Positions 1 to 9,300 of a stretch of 64,000 nucleotides of DNA are shown here, one piece after another (the stretch's first letter is position 1; each line of letters opens with the position of its first letter). The translations under genes and the position numbers were made by a program. Under the pieces are notes generated by a model. It did not search any database and was not told where the DNA came from. It was given only the letters and a program-made list of their open reading frames with translations. The stretch spans positions 1 to 64,000 of the forward strand of contig MNJR01000051.1 of NCBI GenBank assembly GCA_001920415.1, written 5' to 3'. The stretch comes from Acidobacteria bacterium 13_1_20CM_3_53_8. Lineage in GTDB: Bacteria > Acidobacteriota > Blastocatellia > Pyrinomonadales > Pyrinomonadaceae.

Positions 1-1
1 T

Positions 2-1546
2 GCGAAGATGCGCGAGATGGCCGGGTCGGATTCGGGCGAGGCTACGAAGCTAACGGTTGCGGGGCAGATTCTTGGAACGCCCTACTATATGTCGCCGGAG
101 CAGTGGGGTGAAGTGCCGCGCGACATGAACCCTGAGATTGACGGGCGCGCAGACATCTACAGCCTAGGTAACGTCTTTTACGAAATCATAGCCGGGCAGA
201 AACCTTTTAATGCGAACTCTCTAGCCGAATTGAGAAAGCAGCATATCTCTGTATTGCCTCAGCCTCTGCACGAAGTTTTCCCCGAAATACCGGAAGCATT
301 CAGCCGCGCCGTAGAGCGCGCTATGGCGAAAGACAGAGGCGACCGTCAGGCTACTGCGGGAGAGCTTGCGAACGAATTGAGAACTGCTCTGGGCTTGCCA
401 CAGTTAAGCATCTCATCACCAAATATCTATGCTTCGGCGACGGGCGCAAACTTGAGCGAAAGCTCTGTGACGCACACAGGCGAAATTCAGGAAGGCAGGC
501 AGACGAACGCGGAAGTATCAGCACAGCAGACCGTGCTCACACTCGATTCTATGAAGCAGGGAAGCGTCGCAGCCTCTCAGCCTCCTTCAGTGCAGCCGCC
601 GCCTTTCGATCAATCTGTTTCGCAGCCCTCGCAGGGAACTGCGTTCGCATCGCAGCAGGGCGCGCCGTCGGGCACAATCGCCAGCAGCCCTGCCGTGATG
701 AATCAGTCCGTAAGCCCGCCACCATTTTCTTACGCGCCTTCAGTTCAACCCGCCGAAGCTCGACGTGGTCGCTCGCCCGTCATACCAATTGTCATAGTTG
801 TAGTCGTGCTTCTCTTAATCGCAGGCGGCATCGGCGTCTGGTTCTTGATGAAAGGAAAGGGAACGGACGAAACGAACGATAACGCGGTTGCGTCGAAGGG
901 CAATGATACTGGTACGACGAAAGGAAGCGATACTGGCACAACTAAGACCGATGTAAAGCCGAATGGTGACAATGCGAGCGATTCCGCAGCGACGCAAGAA
1001 GGTTTGCACTACTGGCTTGAAATCGCGTCGGAGCAACCTGACGGGGAGTCAACGCGCGTGGCCGGAGTCGTGCCGCTACTTTCCGGGCAATCCTTTAAGT
1101 TCCATTTCACTCCGCGTGAGGACGGCTATCTTTACATCATAGCGGCGGGCGCTGGAATCGAACCGACGACTTTCCTGACTGCTAAGCCAGGCCCGCACGC
1201 GGGCTTGAAAATGAATCGAGTAACCGCCGGGATGGATTTAGCTTTCCCGAACGGCGACAACAACTGGATTACACTTGACCAGACGCCGGGCGCGGAAACC
1301 TACACGATAATATTCTCGCCCACACCGCTCAGCGATCTGGCTTTTCTAAACCAGCCTGCGGAGAGACCTTTGACTAAGGTAGAACAAGGCGAGCTTGATA
1401 ATTTCCGCAACCAGTACAAAGCAAATACTGCGGGCACGGACGTCATCAACGGGAGTGGCGTTGACCCGTTCGTTTCAGTAAAAATTCCGCAGTCGAAGGT
1501 GGCAGGCCAGCCCGTCATCTTCGACGTGCGCGTTGAGCATAAATAG
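2..1546 (+). CDS. Membrane Ser/Thr protein kinase with C-terminal DUF4384-like domain (5' end outside window)
   Basis: This is the C-terminal part of a Hanks-type Ser/Thr kinase. The reading frame is open at the window edge, so the true start and the catalytic loop lie upstream. Visible kinase features are the activation-segment end GTPYYMSPEQWGE and the DIYSLG helix-F motif (D about residue 50). A Pro/Gln/Ser-rich linker follows, then one membrane span at about residues 258-282. The exposed C-terminal part (about 330-460) contains a segment resembling DUF4384, with the GYLYII strand typical of that family. Known homologues phosphorylate cytosolic proteins while the domain beyond the membrane may sense a ligand. 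The next two genes run the same way and share the DUF4384 theme. The kinase call is firm; the ligand and targets are unknown. Confidence 0.88.
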   Translation, partial: AKMREMAGSDSGEATKLTVAGQILGTPYYMSPEQWGEVPRDMNPEIDGRADIYSLGNVFYEIIAGQKPFNANSLAELRKQHISVLPQPLHEVFPEIPEAFSRAVERAMAKDRGDRQATAGELANELRTALGLPQLSISSPNIYASATGANLSESSVTHTGEIQEGRQTNAEVSAQQTVLTLDSMKQGSVAASQPPSVQPPPFDQSVSQPSQGTAFASQQGAPSGTIASSPAVMNQSVSPPPFSYAPSVQPAEARRGRSPVIPIVIVVVVLLLIAGGIGVWFLMKGKGTDETNDNAVASKGNDTGTTKGSDTGTTKTDVKPNGDNASDSAATQEGLHYWLEIASEQPDGESTRVAGVVPLLSGQSFKFHFTPREDGYLYIIAAGAGIEPTTFLTAKPGPHAGLKMNRVTAGMDLAFPNGDNNWITLDQTPGAETYTIIFSPTPLSDLAFLNQPAERPLTKVEQGELDNFRNQYKANTAGTDVINGSGVDPFVSVKIPQSKVAGQPVIFDVRVEHK

Positions 1547-1620
1547 GTTTTTCCGAAAAATTTTCATTCATTGAATGCGCTAAATCGAAACCGATAGCAT
1601 CGGGGAGAGACGAAATAAGA

Positions 1621-1697
1621 TGATCCACGAAACCACACTAACCTGCACGAAACTGGTTGAGTTTTCTTTGTGTCGTTTAGTGTGGCTTCGTGGATCA
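1621..1697. repeat. Long palindrome, family A copy 1
   Basis: The left arm begins TGATCCACGAAACCACACTA and the right arm is its near-exact complement ending at 1697, with a loop of about 38 bases. It lies between the kinase and the DUF4384 gene. Six further copies with CCACGAA/CACACGAA words occur in this window. Confidence 0.85.
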
Positions 1698-1762
1698 TTT
1701 ATGGCTCGTGTGTCAATCTCTCATGCTTCGATTTAGCCATTTTGAGCTTTTTGGAGGTTGTA

Positions 1763-2683
1763 ATGAGATTCAAGTTGTTCCCCCTTCTTCTCTTAATCAC
1801 ACTCGTCTCAAGCATCTTTGTCTTTGCGCAATCGCAGGACGAGGATGTGCGCGGCGCTTTCCTTAGCACGCGCGTTACGGTTTCAGCCGGAAGCAGCGAA
1901 ACACGTACGAGCACGCGCAGGTCAAGCCGACGCAGAAGCAGTTCCGCTTCGTCAAGCTCTAATAGAAGACAGACGAGCACGACGACGAGCGCGGGCGCAA
2001 GCGTAGGGCTTGTGAATAGCTCTACGGGCAACACGCGCGTGCATGCGGCAGCTTCAAACGCGCCAATCGGTCTGGGCTATTCATTCTTTATACGCGATCA
2101 GGGAGGCCAACCCGTGCGCGTTGATCCTGCGCGAGAGTTCCATGCGGGCGATAGAATTCGCCTGTCGTTTGAAACGAATGTTGATGGTTATCTCTACGTC
2201 TTTCACACAGAAAACGGCGGGACGCCTGAGATGATCTACCCTGATGCGCAATTGGACGATGGGCACAACGAAGTGGACGCTCATGTGCCTTACGAGATTC
2301 CCTGGAGTCCAGAAGAGGACGAGCGCTTTCACTGGTTCGTCTTCGATAACAGGCCAGCGACCGAGCGGCTTTACATAGTCGTCACGCGCGATCCGCTGCC
2401 GGGCGTGCCTACGGCTGATGCTCTTGTGAACTACTGCCACTCGAATCGCTGCCCCTGGCAGCCATTGCCGCAAGTGTGGACGCAGGTGAAGGCGGGCGCA
2501 GAAGGCCGAGTTTCAGAGAGTAAGGCTACCGTTTACGGTCAGGCGCAGACTTCAGGAGAGAGAGAAGCAACGACGCGCGGCATGGGCTTAGATAGAAGCG
2601 CGCCTCCGCCTTCAGTCGTTCGCATGAACGTTACGTCGAATGCGCCCGTGCTTGTTACTGCGATTGACCTAATTCACAGGTGA
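1763..2683 (+). CDS. Secreted DUF4384 domain protein
   Basis: A 306-residue exported protein. The ATG at 1763 is chosen because GGAGG lies 5 bases upstream (1753-1757) and the protein then begins with a clean signal peptide (MRFKLFPLLLLITLVSSIF, cleavage near FAQ). A Ser/Arg/Thr-rich low-complexity stretch follows at about residues 45-85. After that comes a DUF4384-like domain (about 100-200) with FFIRDQGG, GDRIRLSFETN and DGYLYVFH. The same GYLY strand occurs in the C-terminal part of the upstream kinase. In other bacteria DUF4384 is found fused to caspase-like peptidases or kinases and is taken to be a surface or sensor domain. Its neighbours here, the kinase and a TPR-CHAT protein, fit that association. 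The molecular function is not known. Confidence 0.8.
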   Translation: MRFKLFPLLLLITLVSSIFVFAQSQDEDVRGAFLSTRVTVSAGSSETRTSTRRSSRRRSSSASSSSNRRQTSTTTSAGASVGLVNSSTGNTRVHAAASNAPIGLGYSFFIRDQGGQPVRVDPAREFHAGDRIRLSFETNVDGYLYVFHTENGGTPEMIYPDAQLDDGHNEVDAHVPYEIPWSPEEDERFHWFVFDNRPATERLYIVVTRDPLPGVPTADALVNYCHSNRCPWQPLPQVWTQVKAGAEGRVSESKATVYGQAQTSGEREATTRGMGLDRSAPPPSVVRMNVTSNAPVLVTAIDLIHR

Positions 2684-2741
2684 TTGGAATTTTCGACCGG
2701 GCAAAAGTTGTCCAAGGCTTGAACTTATGCAATACGTGATT

Positions 2742-2839
2742 CACCACAGAGACCGGAGAGCGCGCTGAGACAGCACAGAGGGTTGAGCGTCTCCAAACTC
2801 TCTGTGCATCCTCGGTGAACTCTCTGGTCTCTGTGGTGA
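2742..2839. repeat. Long palindrome (CACAGAGACC type)
   Basis: The arms CACCACAGAGACCGGAGAG and its imperfect complement TCTCTGGTCTCTGTGGTG enclose a shorter internal inverted pair around AGCACAGAGG and CTCTGTGC. It lies between the DUF4384 gene and the TPR-CHAT gene and may act as the terminator of the former. Confidence 0.75.
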
Positions 2840-2894
2840 AGTTTTTTATTAGACTGTAGCAATTTGAATATGACTGCTCTGGCTAGCATCCTCA

Positions 2895-3046
2895 GTCAGT
2901 ACCGCCTGCGGTAGCGGGCGGGTCTGTTAACACAGTCAAAAGTAAAAAGGAAAAAGTAAAAAGTGAGAAGAAGCCAATCTTTCTATTTCCTTTTGCCTTT
3001 TTACTTTTGACTTCTTCACCCGCCCGCTACCGCAGGCGGTACTGAC
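2895..3046. repeat. Nested palindrome: family C outer arms around a family B hairpin
   Basis: The outer 28-base arms at 2895-2922 and 3019-3046 are exact complements (GTCAGTACCGCCTGCGGTAG and onwards). Inside them, 2935-3012 is a family B hairpin made of AAAGTAAAAAGG words and their complement. The structure ends 24 bases before the TPR-CHAT start codon, so it sits in that gene's leader. Confidence 0.9.
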
Positions 3047-3070
3047 CTATCTTCCCCTGGAGGCAATGAC

Positions 3071-5932
3071 ATGAAAGCGAAATCCCTCGTTTACCTGCTG
3101 ACCTTCTTGATGCTTACTGCGGGAGTGCCCGTAGCTTCGCTTGCGTCTGGAAATTCCCCTGCAAATTCGCAGCCCGTAGAACAACAGAGCGGTGATACAT
3201 CGCAAGCTGCGCAGAATTTGAAGCAGGCGCGCGCGCTGATGAAGCGCGGAAGGTCTGATCAGGCGCTAGGTCTTCTGGACAATGCGCTCAAGCAATTCAC
3301 GCAGGCGAACTCGCCGCGAGGCATAGCCGCGACCAACGATGCCTTCGGCGATCTTTACATGCGTCAGGGGCAGTACGCCGTCGCGCTTAAGCATTACCAG
3401 AATGCGCACGACGCTTTCAAAGCGGCTGTGCAGGGGCAGGGCGCTGTTGAGAACGCTGTGGGGATGCCGGACAACGAGTACAACGCAGACCTTATGCTGG
3501 CAAAAATTGGCGACGCGAATTTCCGCATGGGCAAAACATCGGAAGCGGGCGCGGCCTACGCGCAGATTGATGTTGCGAAGCCCAATCCTACGTCGCTTGC
3601 AACGGGCAACAGCACGACGGCTCCGCCGAAGAAGAAGCGCGGACTTCTGGGAGGAGTTTCAAGCGTAGTGAGCAGCGTACCGGGCGCGGGCGGCGCTTCG
3701 GGCGCAGTCGGCACAGGCGCGGCAGTTCTTCAAACAGTTCAAGCCGCCGTTGCGCTTTATCGCCAGACGATACTTTATTCTCTGCGAGAAGTAGGTCAGG
3801 GGCGCGTTGATTACTCGAACAATCAACTCGATAGTTCCAAAAAACATTTTACGGACGCGCTGGATACTGCGAGCATGGCTATCATAGGAAAGTTCGGGCA
3901 ATCGCGCCGCGTTCGCGCAGCCGCGCGCACAAGTCTGGGCGACATTGCAGTTCGTCAGAACAACCCGCGCGATGCAATCAAGTTCTACACGGACGCCGTT
4001 AAGGGCGCGACCGAAGATCACAGGCTTGATTTGATGTGGCCTGCGCAACGCGGGCTTGGCAGAGCAAAGTGGCTGCAAGCCGCGCAGGAAAGCAACCAGA
4101 CGAAGGCTATGCAGGCAAGAGAAGGAGCGTTGGCTTCTTACCGCGAAGCTCTGCAAACGGTTGAGACCATACGCTCAGGAAGCCTGCGCGCGGACGAAGC
4201 TCGCACGACGTTTCTTGCTTCAATCAAAGATGTATATGACGAAGCTGCAAGCGCTATGGCCGAGATGGCTTTGATGAGCGCGCCCGCTTCCGGCGGAATA
4301 CTTTCCGGCAAAGCTCTGGATTACGCCGCCGAAAGCTTCAAAGTTGTGGAGCAGGGACGCGCGCGTTCCCTGTTAGACCTTCTGGGCGAAACAGGCACGA
4401 ACATTACAGAGGGTGTGCCGCCTGAGCTTCTGAAAAGAAAGCAGGATAATCTTGATCGTCAACAGGAGATTGAACAACTGTTGACGGGCGTGTCGGCTAC
4501 AGAGGGCGAGAAGCCGGACGTTTCAAAACTTGAAGCTGAACTTGAAACTCTCTCGACCGAGTACGATCAGATAGAGAATCAGATTCGTGCGGCAAGCCCG
4601 CGTTACGCAGCGCTGACAGCGCCGCAACCGCTCTCGCTCTCGGAAGTTCAGCAACAAGTTTTAGACGACCGCACGGCGCTTCTGGAATACAGTCTGGGCG
4701 ATGAGCGCTCCTTTCTCTGGGTCGCAACCCAATCGGGCGTGTCGCTCTTCCGAATGCCCGCGCGCAATGCCGTCAACCAGCAGGCGCAGGACTTCCGCGC
4801 ACAACTCATCCCGCCGCGTCTTCAACGTCGCATCGTAGGCATTGACGTTGCCGCGAACCAGACGCGAGGGCTTGGACTTTCGAGCACGCCGCCCGCCAGC
4901 GGCGCAGACGCGAGCGCTTTCGTCGCTGCATCGAACGCTCTTTACAAAACCGCCGTCGAGCCAGCCGCCTCAACCTTTGGCGATAGACGCCTTCTAGTCG
5001 TAGCGGACGGCGCGCTCAACTACATTCCCTTTGAAGCTTTAGTCACGGCTGGCGGCGGCACGGATTATTCAACCTTGCCTTATCTAATCAAGACGAACGA
5101 AGTGGTCTATGCTCCTTCTGCATCTGTCATTGCGGTTGTGCGAAAGCAATCGAGCAGACCCACAGGGCGCGATGTCTTGCTCGTTGCCGATCCCGTCTTC
5201 AATTCTTTAGACCCGCGCGCGAGCGGTGCGGCAGCAGTTTCGTCGCCAGTCGCGGACACGCGCGGTTTGGGATTGCAGAGCGCGTTGACGGACGTTGCCG
5301 GAGATCAAGCCAACGCCGCTTCATCGAATACGCAGATGAAAGGGTTGCCGCTCGCGCGCTTGAATGGAACGCACGACGAAGCGCTGCAAATCTCAAGACT
5401 CGTGACGACCGCAGGCGGACGCGCGGAAGTGTGGGAAGGTCTAAAGGCTAGCGAGGACAACGTTGAATCGCAGAGCATCAAGCAGTACCGCGTTGTTCAC
5501 ATAGCCACGCACGGCCTACTTGATGCAGAGCGACCGCAGTTTACAGGCGTCGTGCTCTCGCTCATAGGAAATCGAAACAGCGACGGTTTCCTGCGCACAG
5601 ACGAAATCTTCAATCTTCGGCTAGGCTCGCCTCTAGTCATGCTCTCCGCCTGCGAGACAGGTCTTGGGCGCGAGCGTCGCGGCGAAGGTGTAATCGGGTT
5701 GACACGCGCGTTCATGTACGCTGGCGCGCCCACGGTTGGCGTGAGTCTATGGTCTGTAGCCGACCAATCAACGGCGCTGTTGATGACGGGCTTCTACAAA
5801 CGTCTTCTGACAGGGCAAGGCGAATCCGCTTCATCTGCCATGCGCGCCGCACAGTTGGAGATGATTCAGAACAAGCGCTACAGCGCACCGTTTTACTGGG
5901 CACCGTTCATACTCGTTGGCGAGTGGAGGTAG
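3071..5932 (+). CDS. Secreted TPR repeat protein with C-terminal CHAT (caspase-like) domain
   Basis: A 953-residue protein. The start is supported by a GGAGG upstream at about 3059 and a signal peptide (residues 1-27, ending near ASLASG). Residues about 45-420 hold TPR-like helical hairpins, for example an SDQALGLLDNALKQF unit and GDIAVRQNNPRDAIKFY. A coiled-coil segment follows at about 455-510. The C-terminal third (about 640-953) is a CHAT domain with both expected catalytic positions: His814 in HIATHG and Cys861 in SACETG, and the family ending PFYWAPFILVGEW. CHAT domains are caspase-clade cysteine proteases, and TPR-CHAT proteins are the usual bacterial form. A signal peptide implies action outside the cytoplasm, which is unlike the cytosolic TPR-CHAT of type III-E CRISPR. 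The gene follows a kinase and a DUF4384 protein in one direction. The substrate is unknown. Confidence 0.88.
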   Translation: MKAKSLVYLLTFLMLTAGVPVASLASGNSPANSQPVEQQSGDTSQAAQNLKQARALMKRGRSDQALGLLDNALKQFTQANSPRGIAATNDAFGDLYMRQGQYAVALKHYQNAHDAFKAAVQGQGAVENAVGMPDNEYNADLMLAKIGDANFRMGKTSEAGAAYAQIDVAKPNPTSLATGNSTTAPPKKKRGLLGGVSSVVSSVPGAGGASGAVGTGAAVLQTVQAAVALYRQTILYSLREVGQGRVDYSNNQLDSSKKHFTDALDTASMAIIGKFGQSRRVRAAARTSLGDIAVRQNNPRDAIKFYTDAVKGATEDHRLDLMWPAQRGLGRAKWLQAAQESNQTKAMQAREGALASYREALQTVETIRSGSLRADEARTTFLASIKDVYDEAASAMAEMALMSAPASGGILSGKALDYAAESFKVVEQGRARSLLDLLGETGTNITEGVPPELLKRKQDNLDRQQEIEQLLTGVSATEGEKPDVSKLEAELETLSTEYDQIENQIRAASPRYAALTAPQPLSLSEVQQQVLDDRTALLEYSLGDERSFLWVATQSGVSLFRMPARNAVNQQAQDFRAQLIPPRLQRRIVGIDVAANQTRGLGLSSTPPASGADASAFVAASNALYKTAVEPAASTFGDRRLLVVADGALNYIPFEALVTAGGGTDYSTLPYLIKTNEVVYAPSASVIAVVRKQSSRPTGRDVLLVADPVFNSLDPRASGAAAVSSPVADTRGLGLQSALTDVAGDQANAASSNTQMKGLPLARLNGTHDEALQISRLVTTAGGRAEVWEGLKASEDNVESQSIKQYRVVHIATHGLLDAERPQFTGVVLSLIGNRNSDGFLRTDEIFNLRLGSPLVMLSACETGLGRERRGEGVIGLTRAFMYAGAPTVGVSLWSVADQSTALLMTGFYKRLLTGQGESASSAMRAAQLEMIQNKRYSAPFYWAPFILVGEWR

Positions 5933-5974
5933 GAAGAGCAAGAGTAAAGCTGAGTCAAGAATTGCCTTCATTGA

Positions 5975-6016
5975 GATGCGCTGTCTGAAGAATTTTTCAG
6001 GCGGCGCATCTTCTTT
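5975..6016 (+). terminator. Rho-independent terminator after the TPR-CHAT gene
   Basis: GATGCGC (5975-5981) pairs with GCGCATC (6004-6010), with an inner CTGAA/TTCAG pair, and TTCTTT follows. It begins 42 bases after the CHAT stop codon. The rest of the 5933-6320 gap holds only a family A palindrome. Confidence 0.7.
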
Positions 6017-6118
6017 CGTCTGAAAGGTGCTGGTAAAGTTTTAGAGGAGAGAAGCATCTTGTAATCAACAGGGATTTGTAGTAATACGGAGTTGCAATGA
6101 AAAGAGATGAAGAGACAA

Positions 6119-6186
6119 TCCACTAATTCACACTAAACGACACGAAACGGGTTCTATCTTAGTGTGGCTTCGTGTGATTTAGTGGA
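6119..6186. repeat. Long palindrome, family A copy 2
   Basis: TCCACTAATTCACACTAAAC and downstream bases pair with GTGTGGCTTCGTGTGATTTA and following bases. The element precedes the STAND-nuclease gene by about 135 bases. Confidence 0.8.
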
Positions 6187-6320
6187 CAACGTGACCTCTC
6201 TTATTATTGCATCTTGATATAATACCATCGAGCGCGCCTCTTCAAGCTTGTAGGTTTCAGTGGTCGCATGAATCCGGCCTCATAGCAGCACCTAAAGATT
6301 TGCCGTCTGTTCTCATTTAG

Positions 6321-9300
6321 ATGAGCATTCCTCAGTTCAACAAGCACCTGGAGACAAGACCGGCCACTGAAAATGCTGGTGATCTCTTTCAGACATTCGT
6401 TTATGAAGTATTGCTTGAAGATTATGAAGGACTGCATCTCTTTCCCGGAGGCGGTAAAGACGGCGGCATTGATCTCATTCAAACAGTAGAAGAGCCGAGG
6501 CTTGTCGTTGAATGCAAATATATCGGTAACGGCGGGCTGGATGAGGCTCGGCAGCGCTGGCGTGGTGTTGCAGGAAACTTAAGCAAACACATAGTCCATC
6601 CTGATGGGCCAACTAAGGGAGAGTCGCAGTATAAACCCTGGTATAGAAATATTCCGGGCATCAGTCGTTACATCTTCTGTGTCAGTTGCGTCTTATCCAA
6701 TCAGGCAGGGTTCGAGAGTCTGCAACACGAAATTGAAGGTTTCTTCCATCACCTGGGCGAAGAGCATGAGCACCTGAAGCATCTGCGCGATTTGTCGGTC
6801 ACGATTCTGGATTGGAGCGAGTTGTGGGGCTTGCTACAGCGTCGTCCGCGAAATCTATTGCTCAAATGGTTTCCAGAAGAGCGCATTCCAGGTCTGGTCA
6901 AACTCGCCGCAGCAACCGAACACACAAGCTTTCGCTCTTATCTCAATAACGACAAACTCTCTTACTACTCGCGCAGCCAGCACCTGATACTCAACCCTGC
7001 TCCTGAAGGGCTTGAAATCCCGGACGAAGATGCCCTGCTCGATCAACTCAAAGAGGGTGAGCTAACGGGCTTAATCATCACTGGCAGCGGCGGCATAGGC
7101 AAGACTCGATTGATGCTGGAGCTTGGACGCTTAGCTGAGAGCAAAGATTGGGTTGTACGACGTGTGTTAAGCAATTTTACGGAAGAAAGCATAGAGCGTT
7201 TTGCTTCGATGGTCACGACGGAGACGCGCGTTCTGCTCTTAATTGATTACATCGAGACGCAGCGAACTTTTGCGCAGCTTGTTGATACTCTCATTGAATT
7301 TAACAGTGACCGCTCGCTTCATCTGCGCTTCGTAGCCAACTGCCGCACGAGCTATTACCCTTCGGTCGCCACTACACAGAATCATAAACGCGTTGACCTA
7401 TCGCCTCTATCTCAAGACTCGGCCTTCATCGAATGGCTTGGAGTTTATCGGCAGGAGACAGCCCGCTACATTCTCAGTCAAAGCGGATTGAGTGTGTCTG
7501 AAAAACAGCTGACCGTTTTTCAAGACATGCCCGTCCTCGCAGCCTTCATCTCTTATCTCTACAGAACTAGAGGGCAGCAAGCGTTTGAACAACTTCTCGA
7601 AGCAGAAGATTTCAGTCGCTGGGTTCAGATGCGAGTGAGATTGAGTTTTGGCGAAGAGACAATCCCGCGCGATTTGGCGCTGCTCATCGCCATGCTTCCC
7701 ATGACGACAACATCTGTCTCAAAACTTGATTTGCAGAAGTATGGAGACCTGCTGAACAGATCGGCTATAGATGGCTGGGTCGAAAAACTTCCCGTTGACG
7801 AATTGCACGCCGAAGAGACTTGGGAGTCCGCTCACGACGTAATAGCTGATCGCATTCTGCTCTCGTACCTTGAAACGATTGCCCCGACAATAGAATTCTT
7901 CGTGCGCGAGCTTCTCAATCTTGCGCGCGCGAGCGGCGTCCTGCGCTCGGCATTAATCACATTACAAAGAGTCGCTGCCCAGCCACTCCTGAAGTCACTC
8001 AACTGGGCTAGAATATTAGACGACGAGATAGGCAAAGCCCCGCACGATTGGCTCGATGTGCGCGACATCCTGATAAGCACTTCGCTGCTTCAACCTTTAG
8101 AAATTATCGAACTGCTTGGAAAGCATGAAGCTATCTGGGAAAGCGCGGAAGAGAAAGGAGATTTTCAATACGGATTAGCCCGTCTTATAGAATGGGCGCT
8201 AAGCGATGAAGGTGAAGACCTGATTGATGAAGCGCGCAAGTCAATTCTCATCTCCTGGACGAAGAAGGCTGCTGCTCACGCCACAGTGAGCAATTATATC
8301 CTGACTCGTGGCATACGTTTTTGTCCCGAAGTAGTCCGTAAATATGCCTTGAACTGGATCGTCACACGCCCGCATGTGTTTCAAACGCACTACCTGATGG
8401 TCGTCTGGCTGAATCAAGGTGAATCGCTTGAAGACATCACTTCATCGGTCAAGATATGGAGCACAAGTTTTGAAAGATCATATCATTTAAGTTTTGTGGT
8501 TAGAGCTTGGCTAAAAGCAGGCGGCGATAAAGAAATCTTACGCGAACATATCGCAGCTTGGCTCGGCAGGTACAGAAATATCGCTGAAGCTCGATTCGTT
8601 TATAAAGCATGGCTCGATGCTAGCGGTGATAAAGAGTTAGTAAGAGAAGGCATTGTGGCATGGCTCGCTGAGCATAGGACTGACTTGGAGGCAGATTTTG
8701 TCTATCGTAGTTGGCTTGATGCTGGCGGTGATAAAGAATTAGTAAGAGAAGCTATTGCAGCGTGGCTCGTTGAGCATAAAAGCATTGCCGATGCTGGATT
8801 TGTTTATGAAGCGTGGCTAGATGCTGGCGGCGATAAAGAATTAGTACAAGATTCTATCGTAGCGTGGCTTGTTGAGCACAAGGTTATCATCGAGGCCGGG
8901 TTCGTTTATCATGCGTGGCTAGATGCTGGCGGTGATAAAGAGTTAGTAAGAGAAGACATTGTGGCATGGCTCGCTGAGCATAGGACTGACTTGGAGGCAG
9001 ATTTTGTCTATCGTAGTTGGCTTGATGCTGGCGGTGATCTGGAACTTGTGCGAGACGTACTTGTAGCTTGGCTTGAAGTTCATGGCGATTATAGCGAAGC
9101 TGATTTCGTTATTAAGGGCTGGCTTGAAAGAAGAGGAGATTTTTCTTTGGTTCGTTCAGCCGCAATCCGGTGGTTAAGTCAGAACTATGATAAAGAAAGG
9201 GCAGTCTATTTAACTAAATTTCTGGCTAAGCAGAAGGATATTCCTATCGAGACCATTAAAAGTATTCTTAAGTGGTGTCAGGGATTCCCAAATAACGAAG

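Noticed and set aside
3071-5932. Type III-E CRISPR-associated TPR-CHAT (Craspase partner)
   Set aside because: The protein has a signal peptide and there is no cas gene or array in the window.
8493-9206. CRISPR-like array
   Set aside because: The repeats are in-frame 102-base coding units without spacers.
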